64,000 nucleotides of DNA from Cololabis saira. Lineage: Eukaryota; Chordata; Actinopteri; Beloniformes; Belonidae. The DNA lies in contig NC_084607.1 of the NCBI RefSeq assembly GCF_033807715.1, forward strand, positions 20,154,441 through 20,218,440, written 5' to 3'. This document shows, one piece after another, positions 13,518 to 29,939 of this stretch. The notes under the pieces were generated by a model, which saw only the letters and a list, made by a program, of their open reading frames with translations, made no database searches and was not told where the DNA came from. The number at the start of each line of letters is the position of its first letter. Positions within the stretch are counted from its first letter, which is position 1. The translations under genes were made by a program, and so were the position numbers.

Positions 13518-13616
13518 TTTTTTAAGGCTATAAAATGTGGCACCTTTATTTTTGTAAGGATATAAAATGTGGCACCTTTATTTTTTTAAGGCTATAAAAT
13601 GTGGCACCTTTATTTG
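13518..13616. repeat. Three tandem copies of a 32-bp unit
   Basis: AAGGCTATAAAATGTGGCAC begins at 13524, 13556 (with GGA for GGC) and 13588, a strict 32-bp period. The unit contains TATAAAA followed by a short GC core and a T-rich end. The copies are nearly identical, suggesting recent slippage or duplication. Confidence 0.93.
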
Positions 13617-14680
13617 GGTGTTCACCTCATGCTTCTAAGACTGAAACACGACACAGAAGTTGCTGCGTTGCTTTTTCAGTGCATCAGATTTAGAGAAGCT
13701 GGTGCTGAGGATCTTAAGAGCAGGTTCAATAATGTCAGTTTTACCTAACTAACTATTAAAAACCTTTTTTTTTACGCTTATATACAGTACTTTGCTTTAG
13801 AGACATAACTCACGGCCGAGGTAGTTCACTTTGGCCTCGTAGTTGTGGCTGTTACTGAGTAAAAAGGTTGACTTCTCATGAGGTGCTTTTTTTTTAGGTA
13901 ATTCAAAAAAGTATTTTTCAAAACTGCAACACATTTTGTTGTCTCCCTTTCTTTTTGTCGCAACTGTAAGACACCAATTTACAAAAAAGTGATCACATGA
14001 CTGTTTCTGTAGGAACTGGCTGCCTGGATGTGATGTGTCAGGCGTAGGAGGGGAGTTTTAGCGTTACATAAATTGAAGTCACTGCTCCTTCGTGAACAAT
14101 GACTGTCCTGTAATGTCTCAGATGTGGTCACTCCACCTATAAGATCCTAGCTTTGTGTCAATTCTTTGACAACTAAATCTTAAAAAAAAGAATAAATCAA
14201 TAAAATAATAATGATAGCCAGAGAGGCTGCTGAAATAGAAATCAACCTGCCAGATTTAAAGAGGTTCTGGACATATCCACTGTTCTTCTTTTTCACAAGA
14301 GGACAAAATGCCAAGTCTGATGTAAAAGAAGCATCTTCATGAAAACACAGCTACATGTAAGTTTTATCAGTGCTTTGAGAAACTGGTTCATTTTTGTGCC
14401 AAAACTGTAACAGAAATGCAGCCAGTGGTTTGGGGATGACTGGGATATTGGGGTTTTGAGCTGACAGATCTGATTAAGACTCCAAGGATATTATGTACTT
14501 GTTCAGGGAAGCAGCAATGGGATGATTTGAAAATGCAACAGTTGTGTTTTTTCTTTGTCTGCATGCACCACAGGAAGTAAAGGGAGCAATATAAAAAGAA
14601 CATGTGAATGGCAACGACAGAGATGGGGGAGAAGGAGGAGGTAAACTAGGAGCGTCGACAGATGTTCGCTTGCTTTAGAG

Positions 14681-15363
14681 CAGGGGTCGGCAAACCGCGG
14701 CTCTAGAGCCGCATGCGGCTCTTTAGCGCCGCCCTAGTGGCTCCTGGAGCTTTTTCAAAAATGTTTGACCTTTTTTTTTCCTTTCTTCTTTTTTCTCTTT
14801 TTTCCTTTTTTTCTCTTTTTTTCTTCTTTTTTTCCTTTTTTCTTCTTTTTTCCCTTTTTTCCTCTTTTTTTCTTCCTTTTTCCTTTCCTTTTTAATCTTG
14901 ACATTTCGACTTTTTTCTCAACATTTCAATGTTTTTCTCAACATTTAGTATTTTTCATGAAATGTGGACTATTTCCTTGACATTTCGACTTTTTTCTCAA
15001 TATTTCGAGTTTTTTCTCGACATTTCGAGTTTTTTCTCAAGATTGTACTTCAACATTAATCTTGACATTTCTACTTTTTTCTCAAGATTTCGTTTTTTTT
15101 CTCAACATTTAGACTTTTTTCTCGAAATTTTGACTTTTTTCTCAACATTTGTACTTTTTTCTCGACATTTCGACTTTTTTCTCGAAGTTCATAATAAAAA
15201 AAAAAAAATCTTCCCCCACTAATATAGAAAACATGCAGCATGTGTTGCCTCCATACTACGGCTTATACAAGACTTTTTTTATTTTTTGCGGCTCCAGACA
15301 TATTTGTTTTTTGTGTTTTTGGTCCAATATGGCTCTTTCAACATTTTGGGTTGCCGACCCCTG
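14681..15363. mobile_element. Non-autonomous hAT-like element with pyrimidine/minisatellite core
   Basis: The terminal inverted repeat begins CAGGGGTCGGCAAAC on the left and ends GGTTGCCGACCCCTG on the right. Flanking 8-mers CTTTAGAG (14673-14680) and GTATAGAG (15364-15371) agree at six of eight positions, consistent with an aged hAT target duplication. Just inside the ends are GCGGCTC-type motifs. The middle is a nearly pure C/T tract (about 14770-14893) followed by degenerate 20-bp repeats. No transposase was seen. The class is inferred from TIR and duplication length. Confidence 0.72.
14895..15190. repeat. Degenerate 20-bp minisatellite inside the element
   Basis: Units resemble GACATTTCGACTTTTTTCTC, with variation at several positions, repeated roughly 14 times with one or two disrupted units. 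It adjoins the C/T tract at 14770-14893 and probably expanded within the host element. Confidence 0.85.
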
Positions 15364-15750
15364 GTATAGAGCGACACCTGGGACACTGGCTGATGCCACG
15401 AAGGCTTGCGGTACCCAAACGGGTCGGCCATAGCATCTTCAGGTCGTTTTAGTGGTGAGTCGCCTGAGTGAGCTGTGATGAACAGCTGCCACTTCTGGGC
15501 ATCGAGATTAGAGTTGGTGTTGAAACCCCAGCGACAAACGTAATGATCGTCCACGGTTTTGATGTCTGATTAAAGAGACACAGACTCCGGAGGTAAAAGC
15601 CTTCTAATGTCGGAGACGACATATGTCAGTAGCAGTTTCTGGGTACCAAACTGTGGTGCAATCCTTGAAGCCAGCTCAGGGTAATGTGGTACAGACACAT
15701 TCACAACAGGGTAACAATGTGCAGACGTAACATCAGGGACGACGCAAATG

Positions 15751-15835
15751 AGGCAAGGCAAGGCAAGGCAAGGCAAGTTTATCTGCATAGCGCATTTCAA
15801 CAAGGAGGCACTTAAGGTGCTTTACATAATAAAAG
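15751..15835. repeat. Fragment of a common teleost interspersed repeat
   Basis: Five AGGCA pentamers lead into GCAAGTTTATCTGCATAGCG, then CATTTCAACA and GGTGCTTTACATAA. This order resembles a repeat seen very often in teleost introns (CAAGTTTATTTxTATAGCxC... GTGCTTTACA). The exact SINE/LINE family is not certain. Confidence 0.5.
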
Positions 15836-16561
15836 TATGACAAAAAAGAAAAGTGACAAAAGGAAAGAGTGAGAACACCGATCTGATGTGGCAACATTGT
15901 AAATATGAGCCGGCTCATCTTCACTCGTGTCTGTTTCACCAAATCTTGTAACCATGTCAACAAGACCACCACTGTCATCCTCCCAGCTAACAGTCTGCTT
16001 CGTTGGCTCTTTGTCACCATCACACCACTGTAAAATTCACTGACAGATGCAAACAAGGACATGAAAGGGAGCGTGTAGCTGTCAGCGTGGTGCAGATGAT
16101 CAAAGCATGTTCAGCAGTATAACAGACAAAAAGAGCTGCGTGCTTTGTACACCACAGCAACAAAAAAAACAAAAACAAAAAAAAAACCCCAGCAAGATAA
16201 TCAGCTGAGAAGCCACTCTAGTACAACAAACATATTTTAATCTAAGCAATATTAAGCAATATTCTTCCATGTCAATCATATCTGCCACTTCGCTCCGGCT
16301 GAAGCTGCTTATTCCTTTCTGATTCTCACTGAGTTAGCAAGTATTTATTGGTCTCAGCAATAATATTCCCTGAGCACCACTGCCTCGACGTGCTGTGGTG
16401 TGTGAATACAAGAGCGACTATGAGTGCGACAGCGAGACAAGTTACGGAAGTGACCCAGCAGTCATGTCTCCTCCTACCAAAGGGGGTTTAACACCACAGA
16501 GTTCTCCACTCTGGGTGCTACTGCTGACTGACAGGATAATTTAGAGGTGTTGAAAAACACA

Positions 16562-16730
<169 letters not shown>

Positions 16731-17736
16731 TTGTACACTCTTCTGCCAAAGCAAGTACCGTAATCAGCTAAGAATGACTTTTAGTCTAAAACCTCATCTG
16801 TTAAAGGAAACTGAAAGTATGGCAGTGCTATAAATGTTGGAACTTAAACTTTCTTCTTTTCTTTTACTTTATAAGGTCAAATGAGTCACTTCAAATGTCT
16901 TGCGTGGAGAATGTAGTGAGATCTAGCGGTGAATCAAAACACAGAATCTGCAAACAAGAACTCAAAATCTCATTTCTAAATCCGTCTCTGTTTTTCAAAG
17001 CATCTTTCTCATCCTTTTTCTTTTCGTGGTTGCGATTCTGAAACGAGCATCAATCTACAGCAGGACAGTCGAGCTCTAGTAGTTCAGTGGCTACTGGATG
17101 ACTCGTGTCGATGTCAACAGAGGTATCAATGAAATTATCAATGATATTACAGTAATAACTTTATATGATTGGGGGGGGTAATAACTTACCTCCACTTAGC
17201 AGTTATCTATGAACTTGACAAGCATGTTTTTGGTGCGCTGACATCTACCCAAGGTGTTTTTGCATTGTGTTTTTGTCAGATTTGGGATTTTGATGCGCCA
17301 CACATTTGATGTTGAATTAACCTCATACCATACTGTGAATAAAAGCCAATTGAGTCTTAAACTCTAAAAAAAAAACAAAAAAAAAAACAAAAGCTTCAAA
17401 TGTTCCCCAGTGTTAGGCTTGTTACTGCAGTAAAATGGCATAATGTGAGGAAGGTGCGAGGGGGGGAAATGGTGGTGAAAATTATAATGATTAAAAACTG
17501 CCTGTTCATTGGTAATGACGGCAATGTTCCCGGATACAACTTGGATTATATCCTACAAGGAGATCACATACGTGTTGTGACCCCACACTGTGGATACAGC
17601 TGAATATTCTCATTTCTGTTGCCATGGGTGGTTCAACCCTGCTCCCACAGTGTGACCTTAATTCTAATATAACTCTAGTGTGACGATGTAGCTTGTTCAA
17701 ATAGAAACTTCTTTCAGTCTCAAAATATACTGAAAC

Positions 17737-17768
17737 ATTTACTCACTCAATATACTGAGTGAGTAAAT
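17737..17768. repeat. Perfect 13-bp palindrome with 6-base loop
   Basis: ATTTACTCACTCA, loop ATATAC, then TGAGTGAGTAAAT. The arms are exact complements. No T-run or gene end adjoins it, so a regulatory role is not supported. Confidence 0.9.
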
Positions 17769-17936
17769 GCTAACTAGTCCATGTGATGCCTTTTTAAACT
17801 TGTTTAGGTTATATAAAGTACTTTGCAAAGCATTTCTCATTCATCCATTTACTCTAATGTTTATACAGCTTTTTTTATAATACCAACTTACTGGACACTT
17901 CATTATATACACCTTGATGGCACGGGTTATTCACAT

Positions 17937-18674
17937 TAGGGCTGTTCGATTTTGCCCAAAAATTTTTTTCTCTCAAAATCCGATTTTCGATTACGATTAC
18001 GATTATTTTGTGAATTGACAAAAGGCAAAGAAATGATTTCAAATATGCTGTTTTTTTATTGAAGATTTGCCCTATTGGGCTTTAAGTGCAAATTTTGCTC
18101 TTATTAAACCAAAAATTAATGAATAAAGTGCAAAACTCTGTAAAATAAGTTGAAAAAAGTTTTAAAAAATATAATAAAATATAAAGTTTTATCTCTGAAA
18201 AAGAAATCAGCAAATCAGCACTTGCAAACATACAGTAAGTTATATTTCCAATTAAATAAAACAAGACATTTTCTAATTAAACTAAACTGGGTCTTTGCAT
18301 GCTAAATAATAATGCAACCCATGAAGGAGGTAGAGGTGTGTAATGTCAGTCATTACATTTGCTATTCACATTTGCAAGTTTTTTGCAAGGAACACGAGCC
18401 GGTCTACCGCATCTGGCTTGAGGGATGCCCGGTGGCATGTTACAACGCCCCCTCCTACACTAAAGAGCCTCTCCGATGGGGCACTTGTCGCAGGTATTGA
18501 GAGGTATTTCCATCAATCATTAATATGGTATCAATCATTAATATGTGTGCAGACAAGGTTAAAAAAAAAAAAAAAAAAAAAGTGAAAAATCGATTTTACG
18601 ATTTTCATGTTTTAACATCATTCTAATTACATAATCGCGATTACGATTTAAAATCGATTAATCGAACAGCCCTA
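17937..18674 (-). mobile_element. hAT family A, copy 1 (738 bp, complete)
   Basis: Both ends carry TAGGGCTGTTCGATT-type terminal inverted repeats. A perfect 8-bp duplication ATTCACAT flanks the element (17929-17936 and 18675-18682), the hallmark of hAT transposition. It is oriented by its transposase remnant, which lies on the minus strand. Subterminal CGATTACGATTACGATTA-like and AATCGATT motifs crowd both ends and could be transposase-binding repeats. It is far too short for a full transposase, so it would need one supplied in trans. Three further copies lie in the same intronic region of the gene. Confidence 0.95.
18366..18512 (-). pseudogene. hAT transposase C-terminal (hATC) coding remnant, copy 1
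   Basis: This 147-bp stretch, read on the minus strand, encodes [20 protein letters not shown] and continues [21 protein letters not shown] to LAKNLQM and a stop. [14 protein letters not shown] and SLKPxxVDxLVFLxxN are signatures of the hAT C-terminal dimerisation domain. A stop lies just upstream and no start is available, so it is a leftover of an internally deleted autonomous element. The opposite-strand frame beginning MQPMKEVEV is only its shadow. Confidence 0.9.
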
Positions 18675-18909
18675 ATTCACATGATAACATAAGTTACACT
18701 GTCGCAGATTTGTCAAGCTCACATCCATGATCCAAATCTCCCGTTGTCCTGAAGATGCTTTATCGTACTGAGGTGTGGTGTTGGAGTACAGTGATTTCAT
18801 TGCATTGTATATACATAGTTTACATATTTCTACCCACTGGACAGTAAGTTACCACACTTGATAAATATCAAAGTCAGTGCAATCTGAAGCAGCCTGAAGT
18901 GAAACCGAC

Positions 18910-19038
18910 CTGTGACGTGTAGCCGGTCCATGCTGACCTCGATCTTCAGGAACAGGCGGCCCCTCCGCTCCGTGTGGTCCGTCCCGCACAAGCTTGGCAC
19001 ATTGACCACACACTGGTTGTGAACGTTCATATCGCATG
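18910..19038 (-). CDS. prkca: prkca internal exon: end of C1B and start of C2
   Basis: This 129-bp exon has splice phases that fit both neighbours: CA completes the Thr codon begun upstream, and the final G is completed to Val downstream. It encodes [18 protein letters not shown] and continues [14 protein letters not shown], ending at LHVT. The remaining C1B zinc ligands (human C135, H140, C143, C151) are all present, so the C1B finger is complete across the two exons. The [10 protein letters not shown] and DRLHVT stretches form the first strands of the C2 domain and resemble PKC alpha more than beta (beta has RGRIYIQAHID at this place). The acceptor is CTCTCTCTAG and the donor is GTCGGTTTC. 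The intron to the previous exon is about 1.4 kb. Differences from human alpha (N for K141, T for M153) are mild. Confidence 0.94.
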
Positions 19039-24699
<5,661 letters not shown>

Positions 24700-24743
24700 G
24701 CCAGTTCAAAAAAATGTGTAGTTAAACAATATGCAGTGAGAAA

Positions 24744-25260
24744 GATTATTCACCATCAGAAAGCATTCGAGACAGTTTCCAATCTTGCTGGGAGTGGATG
24801 TTCCAGCTAATTTACATCAAGGTCAAATTGTGGACTGTTCACAAGCAAAACAAATGAAAATCCACGAGCCAAATGTCAGACCATGAAAGCCTCAGTGAGC
24901 ATGCTAAATGTTAAAGTTGATGGCAACACAATTAGAAGAAGACTTAACACATGTGGGTTGGTGGAAGGGTTGACAAAAGAAAGTCTCCTCTGTCTGAAAA
25001 AGGACATCTGAGGTTTAGTTTGGTTAGTTCTGACCAAACAACATGGACACAATGCTTAAACAATGTACAGATTAGACATGCGGGTTTGGCCTTAATGCCA
25101 CACACCATGTTCAACAAAAACCCAACTAAGGATTTCATTAGGAACTCCTAATACCCACTGTGAAGTACGGAGATGGAGGAATAATATTTCAGGTTGTTTT
25201 CACAGAATCTGGTACCCAGCATTATGGTGCTTCCTTATTCCCACTGTTCATTCTTTGAAT
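24744..25260 (+). pseudogene. Decayed Tc1/mariner transposase fragment
   Basis: The order of phrases matches a Tc1-like transposase region: ACACAATTAGAAGAAGACTT (about 24927), a middle section with TTCAACAAAAACCCAAC (about 25110), then CCTAATACCCACTGTGAAGT and GGAGATGGAGGAATAATAT (about 25147-25185), equivalent to the PTVKxGGGxIM motif. Stops interrupt all frames, and a 66-codon open stretch (24951-25151) covers only part of it. Terminal repeats were not identified. Confidence 0.55.
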
Positions 25261-28200
25261 ATAGTTGATCTAAAATCTCTGAACTTGGCACTAAACCCTG
25301 AGAGCAGTGTTTCAAAATGGGTCAGAAACCTTTTGGACCGCTGGGCCTCATAACAGTGTTCAGGCATCCATCCATGGGTGAAATGCTTTGGAGCTGAGAG
25401 AAGACTGAAGAGAAAAAAAAACACTTTCTTTTGTCTTTTTTCCTGTACTTAGATTCACATACAAACATATTTGCAAAATAACTTCCAATTTCTGATTGTT
25501 TATCTACAACAGCGTTTCACTGTACACTTGCTAAACATAAAAGGGATGCATCAAATATCCAAAAAGAGATAAGACAAAGTGGAGTCAGTGGGGACATGTC
25601 CTTAAATAAATGACTGCAAAACACACAAAATAAAAACACTTAAAAATATCAAACTGGCTTGATAAGCCATTACTACCGCCTAAAATATCCTTTCAGCCAT
25701 TCAAACACTGGATGCCACGCTGTGTGGGAAGGATGCAGATAAACCTCTGACACTGGAAGACAGAAGTGCTGATTTGAAACCAGGAGGGAAATCGGTGGCA
25801 GTGAGGCGAGATGATGAGTCCTTGGAGCGTAACGACGACCACATCGTGCAGGCGAAGGGGAAGAAGTCGATGACAACGACTCAAACATCAGTCATGCTAA
25901 TTATAGTTTGGCATTGACAGGCACATCATCACCAGAGGTAGAAATATATCATTATCTAGCAATATCTAATTACTAAAAATTATTACCATAGAAGGGACAA
26001 GTGAAAGACTGGTGTGATACAAGTCATGATGAACAGACATCCTTTAACGCCTGATTCCACATCAGCTCCACATTCATTGGCATGAATGTGAGTAGTATCT
26101 TGTAATATAAACTTGAGTAAGTAATAAAAATGTATTCATATAGTACATTCAAACAACGCAGTCAGTACAGAGAGGCCAGGACTGGGGTAATGTGTCCAAC
26201 ATCCTTAATGCCGGCTTCTGAACCATCTTTAAACGTGTTAAGTGGAACTTGAGAAGACCTAAGATAAAGTGAATTACAATAATCCAAAGTTGATGAAATC
26301 AATAAATGATACATTTGTCAACAGTTCTTAACCGATTAGCTATTTTCAACAACTGATTTGTTTGTTCTAATTAACCTCAGAATTACAAACAACACCCAGA
26401 CTTTCTGCAGAGGGTTAGGTGACTCAACAAGTCAACAAAAGGACTTCTGAATCTGGCAGTCCAGGAGGCGATGTAGCTGGATATATCCGTCACCATGTAC
26501 AAGCTTAAGTTCAGCATTTATATACACTCATACTAGCGATCACATATTTGCTCAAAAGGCCTCTATCTTTAGTACTCTGTCCTTACACCTATTATTTAAA
26601 CTAAAATAGATTAAACTTCAAGAAAGAAGAAAAATCCCCTTTTCCAAAAGATGAACAGCATTCAGTATTTTCCACCAAAATTCAGTATGTATCCTTGGAC
26701 ATCTATCATCTTGTTTATAGTATTTTATTCCACTAGAAACCTTTAAAAAACTGGTTTCTGGACTCTTTTAATTTCCGCATTGTTTGGATTACTGTCTGTA
26801 ACATTTTGGTCTCCTTAAGAGCCTTTGTTGGCGCAGTGATATGCATCTTTTTCAGCCAATAAATGTAGGAAACTGGCAGAAGGACTCTGTATTGGTTGTG
26901 TGCAAAAGTGGGGCACTTGAAATGAAATCATGTGGACATGAAGACTGCTCACCCTTTTTATTTCACTTTGGAAACTTTAATTAAAAAAATTGTGGTGGTT
27001 AACATTTTCTGTGCTGTCTAATTCATTACTTCTTTTCTCGGGTTTGTTTAACTTAATCTTGTAGGTAGTCGAGTACAACTAGAACGAAAGTAAACCTGCA
27101 AATTCAGATTATTTGTGTTAGGACATTATTTTGTGCATATAACACACATAAGGAGAGAAACGTGTGCCTTAGCTAAGCTTCATTATCCAGTGGGGTCGGA
27201 TCTCAGCATGCAGCCTGGTTGGATGGGGAAAACTTTTCTAACAAAACGCCAGACTACAAACAACCGAGATTCTTACTTTCAGAATGTAGATTAAACACTG
27301 AACGCTGAAATGGTTTAATGATTCCAACGACTGAAGCTCCATCTGGGTTATTATATTTGTTGCGCTGCCAAACAATCACCGGGAATATTTATGGACTCCA
27401 CAAACAAACAGTTGATAAAAACAAAATGTTCCCCAGACATCAGTGTGAGAAATTAAATCTTTCAAAATCACACACAAATGGAAAAACACTGAGCACACAA
27501 TTAAATTAAAAGACCAGAGGCATACTGTGATTGTGTGTGTGTGTGCTTGAAAGAGGCGCCTGGAGGAACAAAGTGAACAACTGTACAGTTGCTATGGTGA
27601 TAATGGGTCAGAGAAAATGCAGTGATAGATTGAGAGCTGGTGGAGAGAAAGCAAGCTATGAGGAAGAGGGAGGAAAAGCACTCTGTGGCTGAATAAAACT
27701 GTTTTCCCATTTCTGCAGCTGTGCATACACACGGGGCAACAGCAGAAACACTTTCATAGAGTGTTTGGATAGAAAGTAAAGGAATGGTAAAATCTCAGAG
27801 CCAAATCCACGTGATGAAATGTTTCTTTTTCCTACAGGATGAAGGTCAGCTGTTCAGCTGAATGAAAGGACCATGGTTGGTTTTAGCCGAGGGGATTGTC
27901 AGTTATTCTCTACTGGTGGCGAGGACCTGAAACAACCAATGTTGTCAGGCTCTCCCGAACACACACCGCCCTCAGCCTCGACTGAGCAGGCAATAGTCTG
28001 GGCTACAGTGATGAAGGGCACACTGCTCAGTGAGCGGTTCAAAAACAGCGTCCATGAATGTTTGTGTTTGCATCTGTCTGTAAGTTGGAGTAAGAGAGTT
28101 GTTAACCGAGAAAGTTGTTAAGCGTAAACTGACAAAGATGCAAAGGGAGTGAAAAAGTGTGAAAAGAAATTAGCATCTTGAAACACTGATGGTTTTGGAT

Positions 28201-29304
28201 TTGAGTAATAAAGAAAACAGACCTGGACACAAACTGAGACATGTGGACAGATCAGGAGATGGACGTCAAAGGTAAGACTGAGCAATGCAAGTGCGTGTTA
28301 GTGCGTGTGGGTGGAAAGTGGCTGGCATCAAAGTAATATGATATCTCCAGGCCAAGAGTTGACACTTTTGTCAGCCGGTCAGTGGGCCTCACTGGACACA
28401 GAAGAACGAGGGAGAGCTTTACCAGCCAAACCTTCTGCTGTCATTGCGTTTGTGCCGTTGTAATGATTTACGGAAAAAAAAAACAAATCCATTGTTACCA
28501 TTGCAGTTAAAATAAAATAATTGACTGCCGTTTTTTATTGTGATGCAGACTTTGGAGATATTTCAGTCACAAGCTTCTAAAACTTCAGGTGGGTTTCCAA
28601 TAGTGGGGATGAACTGGAACACAGAGAATCTCCTTTCACCTGGTAGGATCCACTGGTTTATTAAGCTGGCAGTAATGCACCTGTTTTACTGTTTGCCAAC
28701 TATTAATAAAATAAATAAAGAAGATGATGAGGGTGCTGACTGTGTGATTGTGATGAATGTGAAGAAGGATGAATATAAAGCGGAAATGTAAAGAGTTGAA
28801 AAACATACCTAATTCCCTACCAACAGAATATTAAATCATCACTAAATCAATACCACTCTCCATCCAGCAGTGTTTTAGCCAAATGTACCTAACCCAAGGC
28901 AGGGACATTTCTGTAGATGTTCCTGTAAGTTTTTACCTTTCCTAGTTATGGAGATAAGCTATAAAGCCCGATACCCTGTTAAAACTACTGCAGTCCCCTG
29001 CTAATGCTGTAAGAGAACTTTACATCCACTGTTTATAGGAGTCAAATGATGCAGTGGAAAACAAAAGACAACGTAATCTACCTTCCAAGAGATCTGGGAA
29101 AAGAACTTTCAAAAAGAGCAATATCCAAAATTGATGCAGCCAACAACAACTTTTCCAGTTGTAATCCCCTGCTTTGATTAATCTCTTAAAAAAAACATAC
29201 CACCTATTTTAACACTTGCGCTGGCTTTAAAATGCACACCTTTTTCACATGTATCTGGTAAGATATTTTATCAGTCTCCGAACTGTTTGTGTATGAATAT
29301 GAAG
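25261..29304 (-). other. prkca: Intronic stretch, mostly without recognisable features
   Basis: A weak interspersed-repeat signal occurs at about 26125-26330. No exon, RNA gene or terminal-repeat element was recognised elsewhere. A short GT run lies at 27533-27544. Confidence 0.45.
26125..26330. repeat. Degenerate teleost interspersed repeat (family uncertain)
   Basis: TATTCATATAGTACATTCAA is followed about 140 bp later by GAATTACAATAATCCAAAGT and then GATGAAATCAATAAATGATA. This order recalls a repeat common in fish introns (TTTGTATAGCACATTTCAAA ... TTGCAGTAATCCA). It is too diverged for confident naming. Confidence 0.4.
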
Positions 29305-29312
29305 GCCATAAC

Positions 29313-29931
29313 TAGGGATGTCCCGATCCGATCACGTGATCGAAATCGGGCCCGATCGGTGATTGAAAACTGAACGAAGCTTGCGTCTGTGTATTCTTCG
29401 TCAGCTGAGCGTGTTGCGCATTCTTGCCGACTTTGCGTGCACGAGGGCTTGCTTTCTCAACGCAGCGTGATGGACACCCTGACGACCGCGAGGAAGACTG
29501 TAGGTCACTTCAAACACAAACATTTTATTCTTTAAGCCAGTAAAGGACAGTACGAAGTAACAGTACAGTCTAAAAACCACATTACTGCCTTACTTTATGA
29601 CACTGTTGCTCTTTTGTTTGCTTATTTGTTTACATGCCTGCTGGGTATTTTAAGTTGGGCTGCTGTTTTTGTTTAATTCAAAATTAGCTTTAAATTTGCA
29701 CTATTTTTACTAGCTAATAGTTGCACTATTATTACTTGATTGTTCAAGCTACCTCAAAGAGAACTGCACCGTTTAAGTGCAAAATGATAAAATAAGGTGA
29801 ATAAAATAAAAAAGGCACAACCTTGATCTGTTTATTTTGCATTTGTTAATTTTTTTAATTTGTTACGAAAGTTCCGGATCGGGACTCGGTATCGGCAGAT
29901 ACCCAAAATCAAATGACCCGGGACATCCCTA
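29313..29931 (+). mobile_element. hAT family B element (619 bp, non-autonomous)
   Basis: Terminal inverted repeats TAGGGATGTCCCGATCCG (left) and GGGACATCCCTA (right) are flanked by GCCATAAC (29305-29312) and GCCATAAT (29932-29939), seven of eight matching, as expected for a hAT insertion. GATCGG/CCGATC motifs are dense at the left end. A short coding scrap at 29470-29517 reads MDTLTTARKTVGHFKH, resembling the ARKxVGHFxHS segment of BED-type hAT transposases. The element has otherwise lost its transposase. Confidence 0.85.
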
Positions 29932-29939
29932 GCCATAAT

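Noticed and set aside
14713..15222. Phe/Leu-rich hydrophobic proteins resembling membrane segments
   Set aside because: They come from the C/T tract and minisatellite, not from real coding sequence.
18312..18500. 62-codon open frame (MQPMKEVEV...) that recurs four times in the window
   Set aside because: It is the antisense shadow of the hATC transposase remnant in each family A copy; the sense strand gives clear hAT motifs.
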